Origin: DATCDE01 sp038252405
Lineage (GTDB): Bacteria > Actinomycetota > Actinomycetes > Prado026
Assembly: GCA_038252405.1 (NCBI GenBank)
Contig: JBBSAJ010000005.1
Location: 1 to 64,000, forward strand
Length of the DNA stretch: 64,000 bases
Direction of reading: 5' to 3'
In this document: positions 42,888 to 51,207 of the stretch, in pieces
How the letters are laid out: the number at the start of each line of letters is the position of its first letter
How positions within the stretch are numbered: the stretch's first letter is position 1
Translations under genes and position numbers: made by a program
The notes under the pieces: generated by a model
What the model saw: only the letters and a program-made list of their open reading frames with translations
Databases searched by the model: none
What the model was told of the DNA's origin: nothing

Positions 42888-43352
42888 TCAGTCGACGGGC
42901 GGCAGGTCGGCCAGCTCCTGGGTCGCGTACCACAGCAGTGCGTGCCCGTCGGCCGCCTCGGAGGTCGCGGGCCAGGCGGTCACCGCCACGGACACGTCCG
43001 GCTCGGCGTCCACGTCGTCCAGGTGGGCCGACGCGACCGTCGCCATCGCGATCTCGGCCGCCACGAGCACCGCCCCGGTGGCCGGGTCGGTCTCCTCGAC
43101 CACCGAGTCCGGGACGTCGGCCGCGATGACCACCCGGCGGCGCGGCGGCGCCGGGTCGGCGGCCAGCAGGCCCAGCGCGGCGTCCGCGGCCGCCGCCATC
43201 GCGTCCTCGGCCAGATCGTCGGGGTCGGCGCCCGGCGCGGCCGCGCGGACGGCCGCGGTGACGGCGAACGCGGCCACGGGCGCCGGGCCCACCACGCGCC
43301 GCTCCACCAGCTCGGCCACGGTACGCAGGGTGGCCGGCACGTAGACCCGCAT
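42888..43352 (-). CDS. DUF6912 family protein
   Basis: A 154-residue protein starting MRVYVPATLRTVAELVERR, followed by PAPVAAFAVTAAVRAA and AEDAMAAAADAALGLLA, with an acidic WYATQELADLPPVD end. This arrangement fits the actinobacterial DUF6912 group, of unknown function. Start ATG 43352 overlaps the stop of the patatin gene (TGATG). It lies 22 bp upstream of pruA. Confidence 0.72.
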   Translation of the reverse strand: MRVYVPATLRTVAELVERRVVGPAPVAAFAVTAAVRAAAPGADPDDLAEDAMAAAADAALGLLAADPAPPRRRVVIAADVPDSVVEETDPATGAVLVAAEIAMATVASAHLDDVDAEPDVSVAVTAWPATSEAADGHALLWYATQELADLPPVD

Positions 43353-44323
43353 CACTCGCCCCAGGAGAAGGCGTCGGCGAGGGCCCGGCGCAGCGCGTCG
43401 GCGGAGGTCCGCAACGAGGTCTCGATCACCGCGAGCCGACGCGCCGGGTCCATGAGGTTGACCCCGATGGCCTCGAGGTCGTCCCGGCCCGGACCGAGCA
43501 GGGTGACCGCGGTGCCCTCGGCCCGCACCCGGCCGGCCTCGTGCAGCATCCGGCGGGTGACCGTGCGCCGGAAGCTGCGCTCCACCCGGGCGGCCACCGA
43601 CGTCGGTTCGTCGTAGTCGAACGACGCCATCGGGGCCAGCACGTAGACCTCGTCGAGCTCGAGCCCGGCCAGCAGGTCGACCGAGGTGACCGAGCAGGTG
43701 CCACCGTCGACGTACCGGCGGCCGTCGATCTCCACCGGCGCGTACCAGCCGGGCACCGAGCAGGACGCGAGCACCGCGTCGACCAGCGGCGCCGGCCGGG
43801 ACCCGGGCCGGCCGAACACCACCCGCTTGCCCGAGTCGTAGTCCATCGCGACGACCCACAGGTTCGGGTGCGGCGACCACTCCCCGGCCGGCGTGATCGC
43901 GTCGACCAGGTGCCGGACGCTCCACAGGCTGCCGCGGCCCTCGGGCAGGAGGGCGGACATCGCGGCCAGCGGGGTCAGCGACCGGGGTCGCCGCAGCGCC
44001 TGCATGAGCAGCCGGGTGGAGCCGAGGCCGGCCTTGGGCAGCGGCGGGAGCGGACCACCGGTGCCCCTGTCGTAGTCGAAGGAGTAGCCCACCAGCGGTC
44101 CGGCCCCGATGGGGTGCCCCAGCTGGTGGTCGCGCAGCTCGCAGGAGCGCACCCCGGAGCCGACCAGGGCGGCCAGCACCGATCCGGCCGACGTCCCGAT
44201 GAGCACGTCGGCGTCGCGGACGTCGAAGCCGACCACCTGCTCCAGGGCGCACAGCGCTCCGACAGTCCACGCGGCGCCGAGAACCCCGCCGGCCCCGAGC
44301 ACGAGCCCCCGCCGTGGAGTCAC
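43352..44323 (-). CDS. Patatin-like phospholipase
   Basis: A 323-residue acyl hydrolase with the Ser/Asp dyad of patatins: GLVLGAGGVLGAAWTVGAL is the glycine-rich oxyanion loop at residues 6-24, IGTSAGSVLA contains the GxSxG nucleophile near 47, and RRYVDGGTCSV contains the DGG acid near 205. Likely cytoplasmic or membrane-associated. It is coupled by overlap to the acyltransferase gene upstream and DUF6912 downstream, which suggests a role in acyl lipid turnover. GTG 44323 overlaps the TGA of the acyltransferase. Confidence 0.9.
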   Translation of the reverse strand: MTPRRGLVLGAGGVLGAAWTVGALCALEQVVGFDVRDADVLIGTSAGSVLAALVGSGVRSCELRDHQLGHPIGAGPLVGYSFDYDRGTGGPLPPLPKAGLGSTRLLMQALRRPRSLTPLAAMSALLPEGRGSLWSVRHLVDAITPAGEWSPHPNLWVVAMDYDSGKRVVFGRPGSRPAPLVDAVLASCSVPGWYAPVEIDGRRYVDGGTCSVTSVDLLAGLELDEVYVLAPMASFDYDEPTSVAARVERSFRRTVTRRMLHEAGRVRAEGTAVTLLGPGRDDLEAIGVNLMDPARRLAVIETSLRTSADALRRALADAFSWGE

Positions 44324-45711
44324 CGGACGGTTCCCCGCAGCTCGGCCAGCGCGTCGACGAGGCACTGAGCCAGGACGTCGACGTCGGCCATGGCGTCACG
44401 GTCGGCGTTCAGCCCGAAGTACACCCCGCCGTTGTACGAGGTCAGGCCGACGCTGACCGCCTGCCCCTTGGCCAGCGGCACCACCGGGTAGGTGGTCAGC
44501 AGCTCGGCGCCGCCGGCATACAGCGGGAACTGAGGGCCCGGCACGTTGGTCACGACCAGGTTGAACAGCCGTCGGGACAGGCTGCTGCCGACGCGCGCAC
44601 CCAGGGCGTGCAGCGTCGGCGGCGCGAAGCCGGCCACCCCGATGAGCGCGTCCGCGCCGACGGCCTGACCGGTCTCCTTGTGGCCGGCCATGGCGTAGGA
44701 CACCTGGTGCAGCCGCATGACCGGGCTGGGCTCCCCGACCGGGAGGTCCACCAGGTACGAGGACACACGGTTGCCCGAGGCGCCGGCCAGGGACTCGGTG
44801 CGGACGCTCACCGGGACCATCGCCCGCACCACGGCCCCCACGCCCACGGCCTCGCCGCGCGTCATGAGCCACTCGCGCAGCGCGCCCGAGACCACGGCCA
44901 GGACGACGTCGTTGATGGTGCCCCCGTGCGCCTTGCGGATCCGCTTGTAGTCCTCGAGCCGCGTGTCGGCCGTGGCGTACCGCCGCTGCTCGCCGATCTC
45001 GGCGTTGAGCGGACCGCTGGGCGCGGTCTTGGCCACGGTGCGGACCATGGCCAGCACCCCACCGGCGGCCCCGGCCAGCTGGCCCAGCGCGTGCTGGAGG
45101 TCCCCCACCCCGGTGCGGACGGTGTCGAGGGCGGCCGTCGGCCGCTTCACCAGGTCCCCGACGGCCCCGGCGACCAGCTCGAGGCCCGTCGGTTCCGGGG
45201 CGGGACGCCAGGTGTCCGGCCCGGTCGCCCGCGGCTCGGGAGTGACGTCGAGGATCACCTGCCCGATGTCGATGGCGCTGATGCCGTCGACCATCGCGTG
45301 ATGGGTCTTGCTCAGCACAGCGAACCGGCCGTGCTCGAGGCCCTCGACGAGGTACATCTCCCACAGCGGTCGTTTGCGGTCGAGCGGCCGGCTCATGATC
45401 CGGGCTACCAGCTCGCGCAGCTGGGCGTCGGTCCCCGGCCGAGGCAGCGCCGAACGGCGCACGTGGAAGGTCACGTCGAAGTGCTCGTCGTCCACCCATA
45501 CCGGGCTGGCGATGTGACCTGGCACCCACCGGATCCGCTGCCGGTAGCGGGGTACGAAGGCGATCCGCTTCTTGATCAGTGCCACCAGCCGGTCGTAGTC
45601 GAAGCCACCCTCGGGCACCTCGAAGATCGACACCCCGCCGACGTGCATCGGGGTGGTGGCTTCCTCCAGGTACAGGAAGGACACGTCGAGCGCGCTCAAG
45701 CGGTCGGGCAC
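44320..45711 (-). CDS. Wax ester synthase / diacylglycerol acyltransferase
   Basis: A 463-residue acyltransferase of the WS/DGAT family, which makes triacylglycerol or wax esters from acyl-CoA. The catalytic motif KTHHAMVDGIS (HHxxxDG) is near residue 137, and the conserved NVPGPQFPLY motif is near 400. GTG 45711 gives VPDRLSALDVSFLYLEE, which fits family N-termini, and AGGAGG lies 8 bases upstream; ATG 45744 and ATG 45780 are in-frame alternatives with no good ribosome binding site. It leads the operon with the patatin and DUF6912 genes. Confidence 0.93.
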   Translation of the reverse strand: MPDRLSALDVSFLYLEEATTPMHVGGVSIFEVPEGGFDYDRLVALIKKRIAFVPRYRQRIRWVPGHIASPVWVDDEHFDVTFHVRRSALPRPGTDAQLRELVARIMSRPLDRKRPLWEMYLVEGLEHGRFAVLSKTHHAMVDGISAIDIGQVILDVTPEPRATGPDTWRPAPEPTGLELVAGAVGDLVKRPTAALDTVRTGVGDLQHALGQLAGAAGGVLAMVRTVAKTAPSGPLNAEIGEQRRYATADTRLEDYKRIRKAHGGTINDVVLAVVSGALREWLMTRGEAVGVGAVVRAMVPVSVRTESLAGASGNRVSSYLVDLPVGEPSPVMRLHQVSYAMAGHKETGQAVGADALIGVAGFAPPTLHALGARVGSSLSRRLFNLVVTNVPGPQFPLYAGGAELLTTYPVVPLAKGQAVSVGLTSYNGGVYFGLNADRDAMADVDVLAQCLVDALAELRGTVR

Positions 45712-45880
45712 GCGCACAGCCTCCTGTCCCAAGGCGCCAGCCATCGCCGACAGCGGCGCCGGATACCTCCATGGTGGCATGCGACCCGTTGCCAGGCATG
45801 ACAGTCCCGTCATGCGGGGGGTGTCGACGGCGCATCGCGCCCTACCGTCGGGCGTCCGAGACGTCAGGGGGGAGCAGGCC

Positions 45881-46318
45881 ATGTCACGGAGGAACGCGGC
45901 ACTGCTCGGTGCCGCTGGGCTGCTGCTCGCCGGGTGCTCCACGGCCCAGGCGACGGCGACCACGGCGAGCCCAGCCACGCCGGCGGCCAGCCCGAGCGCG
46001 AGCCGGTCCGCCGTGACCCAGATGTCCGCGCGGCCCACCGCCTCGACGTCGGCGCAGGCCACGGTGATCGAGGTGCGGCTGGCCAAGGGAGCGGTCACGC
46101 CGCCCACCGACCGGGTCAAGGTGCCTCTCGGGTCCCGGGTGCTCATCCGGTTCACCTCCGACATCACCGACACGGTGCACGTGCACGGCTACGACATTGA
46201 GCAGGCGGTCAGCGCCGGGACCACCACGGACATCGCCTTCGTCGCGGACCTGCAGGGGACGTTCGAGGTGGAGACCCACGACAGCACCATGGTGCTGATG
46301 CAGCTGCAGGTCTCCTGA
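45881..46318 (+). CDS. Cupredoxin-domain lipoprotein
   Basis: A 145-residue protein with lipobox LLAGC (Cys19), a Thr/Ala/Ser-rich linker to about 60, then a cupredoxin-like beta domain (VIEVRLAKGAVTPPTDRVKV, LIRFTSDITDTVHVHGYD). Candidate copper ligands are His100/His102, His133 and Met137 or Met140 in THDSTMVLM; there is no cysteine in the domain, so this is not a classic type 1 site. ATG 45881 follows GGGGGGAG. Only 4 bp separate it from the membrane protein gene, so a shared role in metal or redox handling outside the membrane is likely. Confidence 0.8.
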   Translation: MSRRNAALLGAAGLLLAGCSTAQATATTASPATPAASPSASRSAVTQMSARPTASTSAQATVIEVRLAKGAVTPPTDRVKVPLGSRVLIRFTSDITDTVHVHGYDIEQAVSAGTTTDIAFVADLQGTFEVETHDSTMVLMQLQVS

Positions 46319-46322
46319 CGCC

Positions 46323-47660
46323 ATGGGCGTGGACCCGAGCCTGCTGCTCGGCCACGGTGTGGCGGTGCGCGCGGACCTGCCGCTGCCGTTCGCGCTGGTG
46401 CTCATCGGCTCGGCGCTGGCGCTGCTGCTGTCCTTCGTCGCGCTCGGCTCGCTGTGGACCGAGCCGAGGCTGCGCGGGCGGGAGGCCGGGCGCCCGCTGC
46501 CGCGGGCGCTGGCCGGCGTCCTCGAAGCGCCAGAACTGGCCTGGGGCCTGCGCATCCTCGGACTGGTGGCAGCCGGTTACGTCGCCGTCGCGCTGTTCCT
46601 CGGGCCGGACGACGCCGCCAACCCGGCGGCTGGCGCGCTCTACATCCTGCTGTGGGTCGGCGTGGTGGGCTTCGCCTCCGCCCTGCTCGGACCGGTATGG
46701 CGGGCGCTGAATCCGCTGCGCACCGTGCACCGGCTGGCCTGCCGGGCCGTCGGACGCGACCCCAGGGCCGGCCTGCTGCGGTACCCGCAGCGGCTGGGCC
46801 GGTGGCCGGGCGCGCTGGCCCTGGCGTCGTTCGCCTGGCTGGAGCTGGTGGCCCCGAACCGGGCCTCGGTCCCGGTTCTGCAGGCCTACCTGGTGGGGTA
46901 CGCCCTCGTGGCGCTGGGCGGCGCCGCCGTGTACGGCAGCACCTGGTTCTCCCACGCCGACGGCTTCGAGGTGGCCTCGACGCTGTTCGGGCACCTGTCG
47001 GTGGTGGGACGGCGGGGGGACGGCGTGCTGGTGCTGCGCAGCCCGCTGGACGGGGTGGCCGGGATCCGGGGGGAGGCCGGACTGGCCGCCGTCGTCAGCG
47101 TGCTCCTGGGCAGCACGTTCTACGACGGGGCGTCCGGCACCTTGGCGTGGGTCCGGTTCGCCCAGGGCAGCGCGCTCCCGCGGGTGCTGCTGGACTCGCT
47201 CGGGCTGCTCGTCACCATCGGTGCCGTCGGTGCGGCCTGGACCGTCGCCACGGTGGCGTCCGGCCGGCTGGCCCGGTACGCGAGCCCGCGGGCGCTGCCG
47301 GGGACCTTCGCGCACAGCGTCGTCCCGATCGCCCTGGGCTATCTGGTGGCGCACTACTGGTCGCTGCTCGTCGTCGGCGGCCAGCTGACGCTGCACCGGC
47401 TCAGCGACCCGCTCGTGGACGGCGCGGACCTGCTCGGGACCGGGGGCGACGGGATCTCCTACGCGTGGGTGCAGCCGTCGCTGGTGGCCGGGATCCAGGT
47501 GGCCTCGATCGTCGCCGGGCACGTGGTGGGGGTGGTGCTCGCGCACGACCGCTCGGTGGCCCTGTTCAAGCGGCGCCGGGCCGTCGTCGGCCAGCTCCCG
47601 GTCGTGACGGCCATGGTGGCGTTCACCGTCACCGGGCTGCTGCTGCTGTTCTCCGGCTGA
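46323..47660 (+). CDS. Polytopic integral membrane protein
   Basis: A 445-residue protein with about ten predicted membrane helices (PLPFALVLIGSALALLLSFV near the N-terminus, then WGLRILGLVAAGYVAVALFL, YILLWVGVVGFASALLGPVW and others). Conserved-looking loops are NPLRTVHRLACRAVGRDP, WLELVAPNRASVPVL and YGSTWFSHADGFEV. Similar actinobacterial proteins of unknown role begin HGxxxRADLPxP, as here (GHGVAVRADLPLP). A link to the adjacent cupredoxin lipoprotein is inferred from the 4-bp spacing. No ATPase or known transporter motif is present. Confidence 0.75.
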   Translation: MGVDPSLLLGHGVAVRADLPLPFALVLIGSALALLLSFVALGSLWTEPRLRGREAGRPLPRALAGVLEAPELAWGLRILGLVAAGYVAVALFLGPDDAANPAAGALYILLWVGVVGFASALLGPVWRALNPLRTVHRLACRAVGRDPRAGLLRYPQRLGRWPGALALASFAWLELVAPNRASVPVLQAYLVGYALVALGGAAVYGSTWFSHADGFEVASTLFGHLSVVGRRGDGVLVLRSPLDGVAGIRGEAGLAAVVSVLLGSTFYDGASGTLAWVRFAQGSALPRVLLDSLGLLVTIGAVGAAWTVATVASGRLARYASPRALPGTFAHSVVPIALGYLVAHYWSLLVVGGQLTLHRLSDPLVDGADLLGTGGDGISYAWVQPSLVAGIQVASIVAGHVVGVVLAHDRSVALFKRRRAVVGQLPVVTAMVAFTVTGLLLLFSG

Positions 47661-47713
47661 GCGGCAACGCGTTCGTCCCCGGCGCTCGGTGGCAGCTGAG
47701 GATCGGGGGGCCC

Positions 47714-48361
47714 TCAGCGCAGCGGCGCAGCGAAGAGGGTCTCCAGCTCGCCGAGGGTGTCCGCGTAGCCGCGGTGGTGGATGCCGACGAAGCCGAGCGC
47801 CACGGCGGCGTCCACGTTGTGCCGCAGGTCGTCGACGAACACGCACTCGGGAGCGCTCAGCCCGAGCAGCCGCAGGGTGTGCTCGAAGATCTGCGGCTCC
47901 GGCTTGCGCATCCCGACCTCGCCGGAGATGACGACGACGTCGAACATCTCGTCCCAGTCGTCGCGTGGGTACTCGTTGCCCCACGAGTTCGACAGCAGCG
48001 CGGTGCGCACCCCGGCCTCGTGCGCCCGGCGCACCAGGCCGGCCATGTCGGGGGCGTGCTCGAACCGCTCGAACATCCGGTCCAGCAGCCCCTCGGGGCG
48101 GACCTCGGTGCCGGAGCGGACCCGCAGGGCCGCGGCCAGCCGCTGCTCGAAGTCGGGTACCTCGATCTCGCCGCGCTCCAGCGCGTGCACCGGGTTGAAC
48201 CACGCCTCCTGGCCGACGGCCGGCCCCAGCCAGGAGCGCATGACGTCGGTGAAGTGGCTGAAGTCGATCCCGTCGGACGCCGCCCAGGCGGGCATCACGT
48301 CACGCAGACCGATGGTGAGCACTCCGCCCCAGTCGACGACGAGCCCCTTGAGCTCACGCAC
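47714..48361 (-). CDS. HAD-superfamily hydrolase (subfamily IA)
   Basis: A 215-residue phosphatase-like protein. Motif I is VVDWGGVLT (Asp nucleophile; the second Asp of DxD is replaced by Gly, as in some subfamily IA members), motif II is ALLSNSWGN, motif III is GMRKPEPQIFEH, and motif IV is CVFVDDLRHNV. GTG 48361 overlaps the phosphotransferase stop by 8 bases. The pairing HAD plus APH-type phosphotransferase resembles the two halves of ACAD10/11-type proteins. Confidence 0.85.
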   Translation of the reverse strand: MRELKGLVVDWGGVLTIGLRDVMPAWAASDGIDFSHFTDVMRSWLGPAVGQEAWFNPVHALERGEIEVPDFEQRLAAALRVRSGTEVRPEGLLDRMFERFEHAPDMAGLVRRAHEAGVRTALLSNSWGNEYPRDDWDEMFDVVVISGEVGMRKPEPQIFEHTLRLLGLSAPECVFVDDLRHNVDAAVALGFVGIHHRGYADTLGELETLFAAPLR

Positions 48362-49403
48362 CGGACACCTCGCGGGCCCTGGCCAGCAACGCGGGCACTC
48401 CTTGGTCGAGGGTGGCGAAGAACGGGTCGTCGGCCATGCCGGCCAGCCACCGGTGGTAGGACGCCTCGAGCAGCACGGCCAGCTTCCAGACGGCCAGCGT
48501 GACGAACCAGCGGGTCTCGCCGGCATCCCGGCCGGTCCCGGCGGCCCAGCGGGCGACCAGCTCTGCACGGGAGGGGAACCCGGGCCCGCTGACCGCCAGC
48601 TCGCCCAGCGGGAAGCTCTCCCCAAGCTCTGGCCAGAACAGCAGCAGGTAGCCGAGGTCCGCTCGCGGGTCGCCGACGGTGGCCATCTCCCAGTCCACGA
48701 CCGCGGTGATCCGCGGCTGCCCGGCGTCCCTGGCCACGATCACGTTGTCCAGCTTGAAGTCGCCGTGCACCAGTGCCGGCTCCACCTCGGCCGGCAGGTG
48801 GTCGCGCAGCCAGTCCCGGACGGCGTCGTAGTCGGGCAGCTCGCGGGCGGTTCCCCCGGCCGCGGCCACCGCGGCCGAGATGCCCTCCCGCTGGCCGACC
48901 CAGCGGCGCAGCTGCCGCTCGAGGTAGCCGGCCGGCCGGCCGATGCCGGCGTCCACGAAGGGACGCCAGTCGGCGCGGTGGATCTCGACGAGGGCGTCCA
49001 CCAGGTCCAGCGCCAGCGCCCGCTGGGCGGCCACGTCGGCGGCCAGCCAGTCCGGTAGCCGGTCGCGGACCACCTCGCCGTCGGCGCGCTCCATCAGGTA
49101 GAAGGGCACGCCGAGCACGCCGAGGTCCTCGCAGACGTCGACCACCGTGGGGACCCGCACCGGTGTCCCGGCCAGCAGCGACAGCACCCGGAACTCGCGC
49201 ACGACGTCGTGCGCGGTGGGCAGCAGCGGCCCGACCGGTGGGCGGCGCAGCACCCAGCTGCGCTCGCCGCGGCGGACCAGGAAGGTGAGGTTGCTGTGGC
49301 CCTCACCGAGCGCGGTCACCTCGAGCGGGCCGTCCCCCGGCAGCCGGCCCTGCGCCCAGCCGGCCAGGGCCTGCGGGTCCACGAGATGCACGGCGGCAGA
49401 CAC
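48354..49403 (-). CDS. APH/ChoK-family phosphotransferase (ACAD10-like)
   Basis: A 349-residue kinase-fold protein. GEGHSNLTFLVRRGERSWVLRR is the N-lobe ATP-binding region, ALVHGDFKLDNVIV contains the catalytic Asp, and TAVVDWEMATVGDP the metal-binding Asp. This group is related to the phosphotransferase domain of ACAD10, thought to act on hydroxyacyl compounds, rather than to antibiotic-modifying enzymes. Its neighbour is a HAD hydrolase, coupled by overlap, as in ACAD10. The substrate is inferred only. Confidence 0.82.
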   Translation of the reverse strand: MSAAVHLVDPQALAGWAQGRLPGDGPLEVTALGEGHSNLTFLVRRGERSWVLRRPPVGPLLPTAHDVVREFRVLSLLAGTPVRVPTVVDVCEDLGVLGVPFYLMERADGEVVRDRLPDWLAADVAAQRALALDLVDALVEIHRADWRPFVDAGIGRPAGYLERQLRRWVGQREGISAAVAAAGGTARELPDYDAVRDWLRDHLPAEVEPALVHGDFKLDNVIVARDAGQPRITAVVDWEMATVGDPRADLGYLLLFWPELGESFPLGELAVSGPGFPSRAELVARWAAGTGRDAGETRWFVTLAVWKLAVLLEASYHRWLAGMADDPFFATLDQGVPALLARAREVSGA

Positions 49404-49452
49404 CCGGCGATCCTAGGACGGCGTCGGCCCGGGCCCGACAGGTAGGGTCATC

Positions 49453-49467
49453 CCGACATCATGTCGG
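49453..49467. promoter_or_regulatory. Palindromic operator upstream of the MFS gene
   Basis: CCGACAT-C-ATGTCGG is a perfect 7-bp inverted repeat with one central base. TAGGGT (49443-49448), a possible -10, lies 4 bp upstream, so a bound repressor would cover the transcription start. No regulator gene is adjacent. Confidence 0.6.
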
Positions 49468-49497
49468 TATCAGACGGCGAGCCGAGGGGAGACGACG

Positions 49498-51207
49498 ATG
49501 AGCGAGCAGACCACCGGGCGCGGCAAGTGGCGGCCGATGCCGTTCGTCGCACTGGGCGTCTCGATGATCATCGTGGACGCGACCATCGTGAACGTCGCGA
49601 TCCCCTCGATCATCCGCGACATCGGCATCTCGGTGACCGACGCCGAGTGGGTCAACTCGATCTACTCGCTCGTCTTCGCGGCGCTGCTGCTCACGACCGG
49701 CCGGGTCGGGGACATCTACGGACGTCGCCGGCTCTTCCTGCTGGGCACCGTGGTGTTCGTCGCGGCCAGCCTGGTCGCCGCCCTGGCGCCGTCCGCCGGG
49801 GTGCTCATCCTGGGTCGGTTCCTGCAGGGCGTCGGCGGGGCCATGCTGCTGCCCGCGTCGCTGTCCACGGTGAACGCCCTGTACCAGGGCAAGGACCGAG
49901 CCATCGCGTTCGCCATCTGGGGAGCCACGATCGGCGGCACCGCGGCGCTCGGCCCGCTGCTCGGCGGCTGGCTCACCACGGCGTTCTCCTGGCGCTGGGC
50001 GTTCTTGATCAACCTGCCGATCGGGGCGCTCGTCGTCTACGGCCTGCTGCGCTTCGTGCCCGAGACGAAGGACCCGGGCGCGCGCCGCGGCATCGACCTG
50101 CCCGGCACGGTCACCTCGGTCGTGGGCCTCGGTGCGCTGGTGTTCGCGCTCATCGAGGGCCAGCGCTACGGGTGGTGGCAGCCGACGGCCACCTTCGAGG
50201 CTGCTGGGCGGCGCTGGCCGTTCACGTCGGTCGCGCCGACCGGCGTGGCCTTCGTCGTCGCTGCCGTGTCACTCGTGGCGTTCTGGCTGATCGAGCGCCG
50301 GCGGGCCCGGCGCGGGGCGCTCGTGCTGCTCGACCTGCGGCTGTTCACCATCCGCAGCTTCCGATATGGCAACGTGGCGGCACTGATCGTCTCGCTGGGC
50401 GAGTTCGGCCTGCTGTTCGCGCTGCCGCTCTTCCTGCAGAGCGTGCTGGGCTACTCGGCGTTGCAGACCGGAGTGGTGCTGCTCGCGCTGGCCATGGGGA
50501 CGTTCCTGGCCAGCCCGTTCGCGGCCCGGATCGCCAACTCCCGCGGCGGGCGGACCGTCGTCCGGCTGGGGCTGGCGCTCGAGGTGGTCGGCATCGTGGG
50601 CATCGGCGCCTTCGTCGGGGTCGGCATCAGCGCCTGGCGACTGGTCCCGTGGCTGTTCATCTACGGGGCCGGCGTCGGCCTGGCCACGGCCCAGCTCACC
50701 GGCGTGATCCTCGCGGACATCGCCGTCGAGGAGTCCGGCCAGGGCTCAGCGGTGCAGAGCACCTCCCGCCAGGTGGGCGCCGCCTTGGGCACGGCCATCC
50801 TGGGCGCGGTGCTGTTCACCTCGCTCGGGTCGGGCGTGGCCGACCGCCTGCAGCAGGCCGGCCTGCCCGCGGCGCAGGCTCAGCAGATCGCCACCGCGGT
50901 CAAGGAGCGGCCGTCCGAGGTGCTGCCGACCCTGGCCGCCCGGCCGGACGGGGCGGTGGTCGTCGGCGCTGCGTCCGAGGCGTTCGTCAGGGCCGCCCGG
51001 GACGTCGCCTGGACCGGCGCCGCCTTCGTGCTGCTCGGCCTGATCGCCACCCTGCTGCTGCCCCGCGACACCGGGGCCGGGCACCGGCCGCAGGACGAGT
51101 CAGGTCTGGTGGCGGCCGGCACCGCGCCAGCGTCGGGGGCCCCGCCGCTCGACGGGCCGGCCCGCGAGGTCACCGGCCAGCCGGACGACGGCCGCCCGGG
51201 CGGCTGA
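49498..51207 (+). CDS. MFS drug exporter, DHA2/EmrB type (14 TM)
   Basis: A 569-residue transporter. MIIVDATIVNVAIPSI near residue 21 is the helix-1 DHA2 signature, GRVGDIYGRRRLFLLGT is the loop 2-3 motif A near 76, and GAMLLPASLSTVNALY is in helix 4-5. It should export small molecules by proton antiport. ATG 49498 follows GAGGGGAGACGACG. The C-terminal about 40 residues form a Pro/Ala/Gly-rich cytoplasmic tail that overlaps the CpaE-like gene on the opposite strand by 108 bp. Confidence 0.9.
   Translation: MSEQTTGRGKWRPMPFVALGVSMIIVDATIVNVAIPSIIRDIGISVTDAEWVNSIYSLVFAALLLTTGRVGDIYGRRRLFLLGTVVFVAASLVAALAPSAGVLILGRFLQGVGGAMLLPASLSTVNALYQGKDRAIAFAIWGATIGGTAALGPLLGGWLTTAFSWRWAFLINLPIGALVVYGLLRFVPETKDPGARRGIDLPGTVTSVVGLGALVFALIEGQRYGWWQPTATFEAAGRRWPFTSVAPTGVAFVVAAVSLVAFWLIERRRARRGALVLLDLRLFTIRSFRYGNVAALIVSLGEFGLLFALPLFLQSVLGYSALQTGVVLLALAMGTFLASPFAARIANSRGGRTVVRLGLALEVVGIVGIGAFVGVGISAWRLVPWLFIYGAGVGLATAQLTGVILADIAVEESGQGSAVQSTSRQVGAALGTAILGAVLFTSLGSGVADRLQQAGLPAAQAQQIATAVKERPSEVLPTLAARPDGAVVVGAASEAFVRAARDVAWTGAAFVLLGLIATLLLPRDTGAGHRPQDESGLVAAGTAPASGAPPLDGPAREVTGQPDDGRPGG

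Noticed and set aside
48354..49403. Antibiotic-resistance aminoglycoside phosphotransferase
   Set aside because: The sequence fits the ACAD10-like branch and is paired with a HAD hydrolase, so a metabolic role is more likely.
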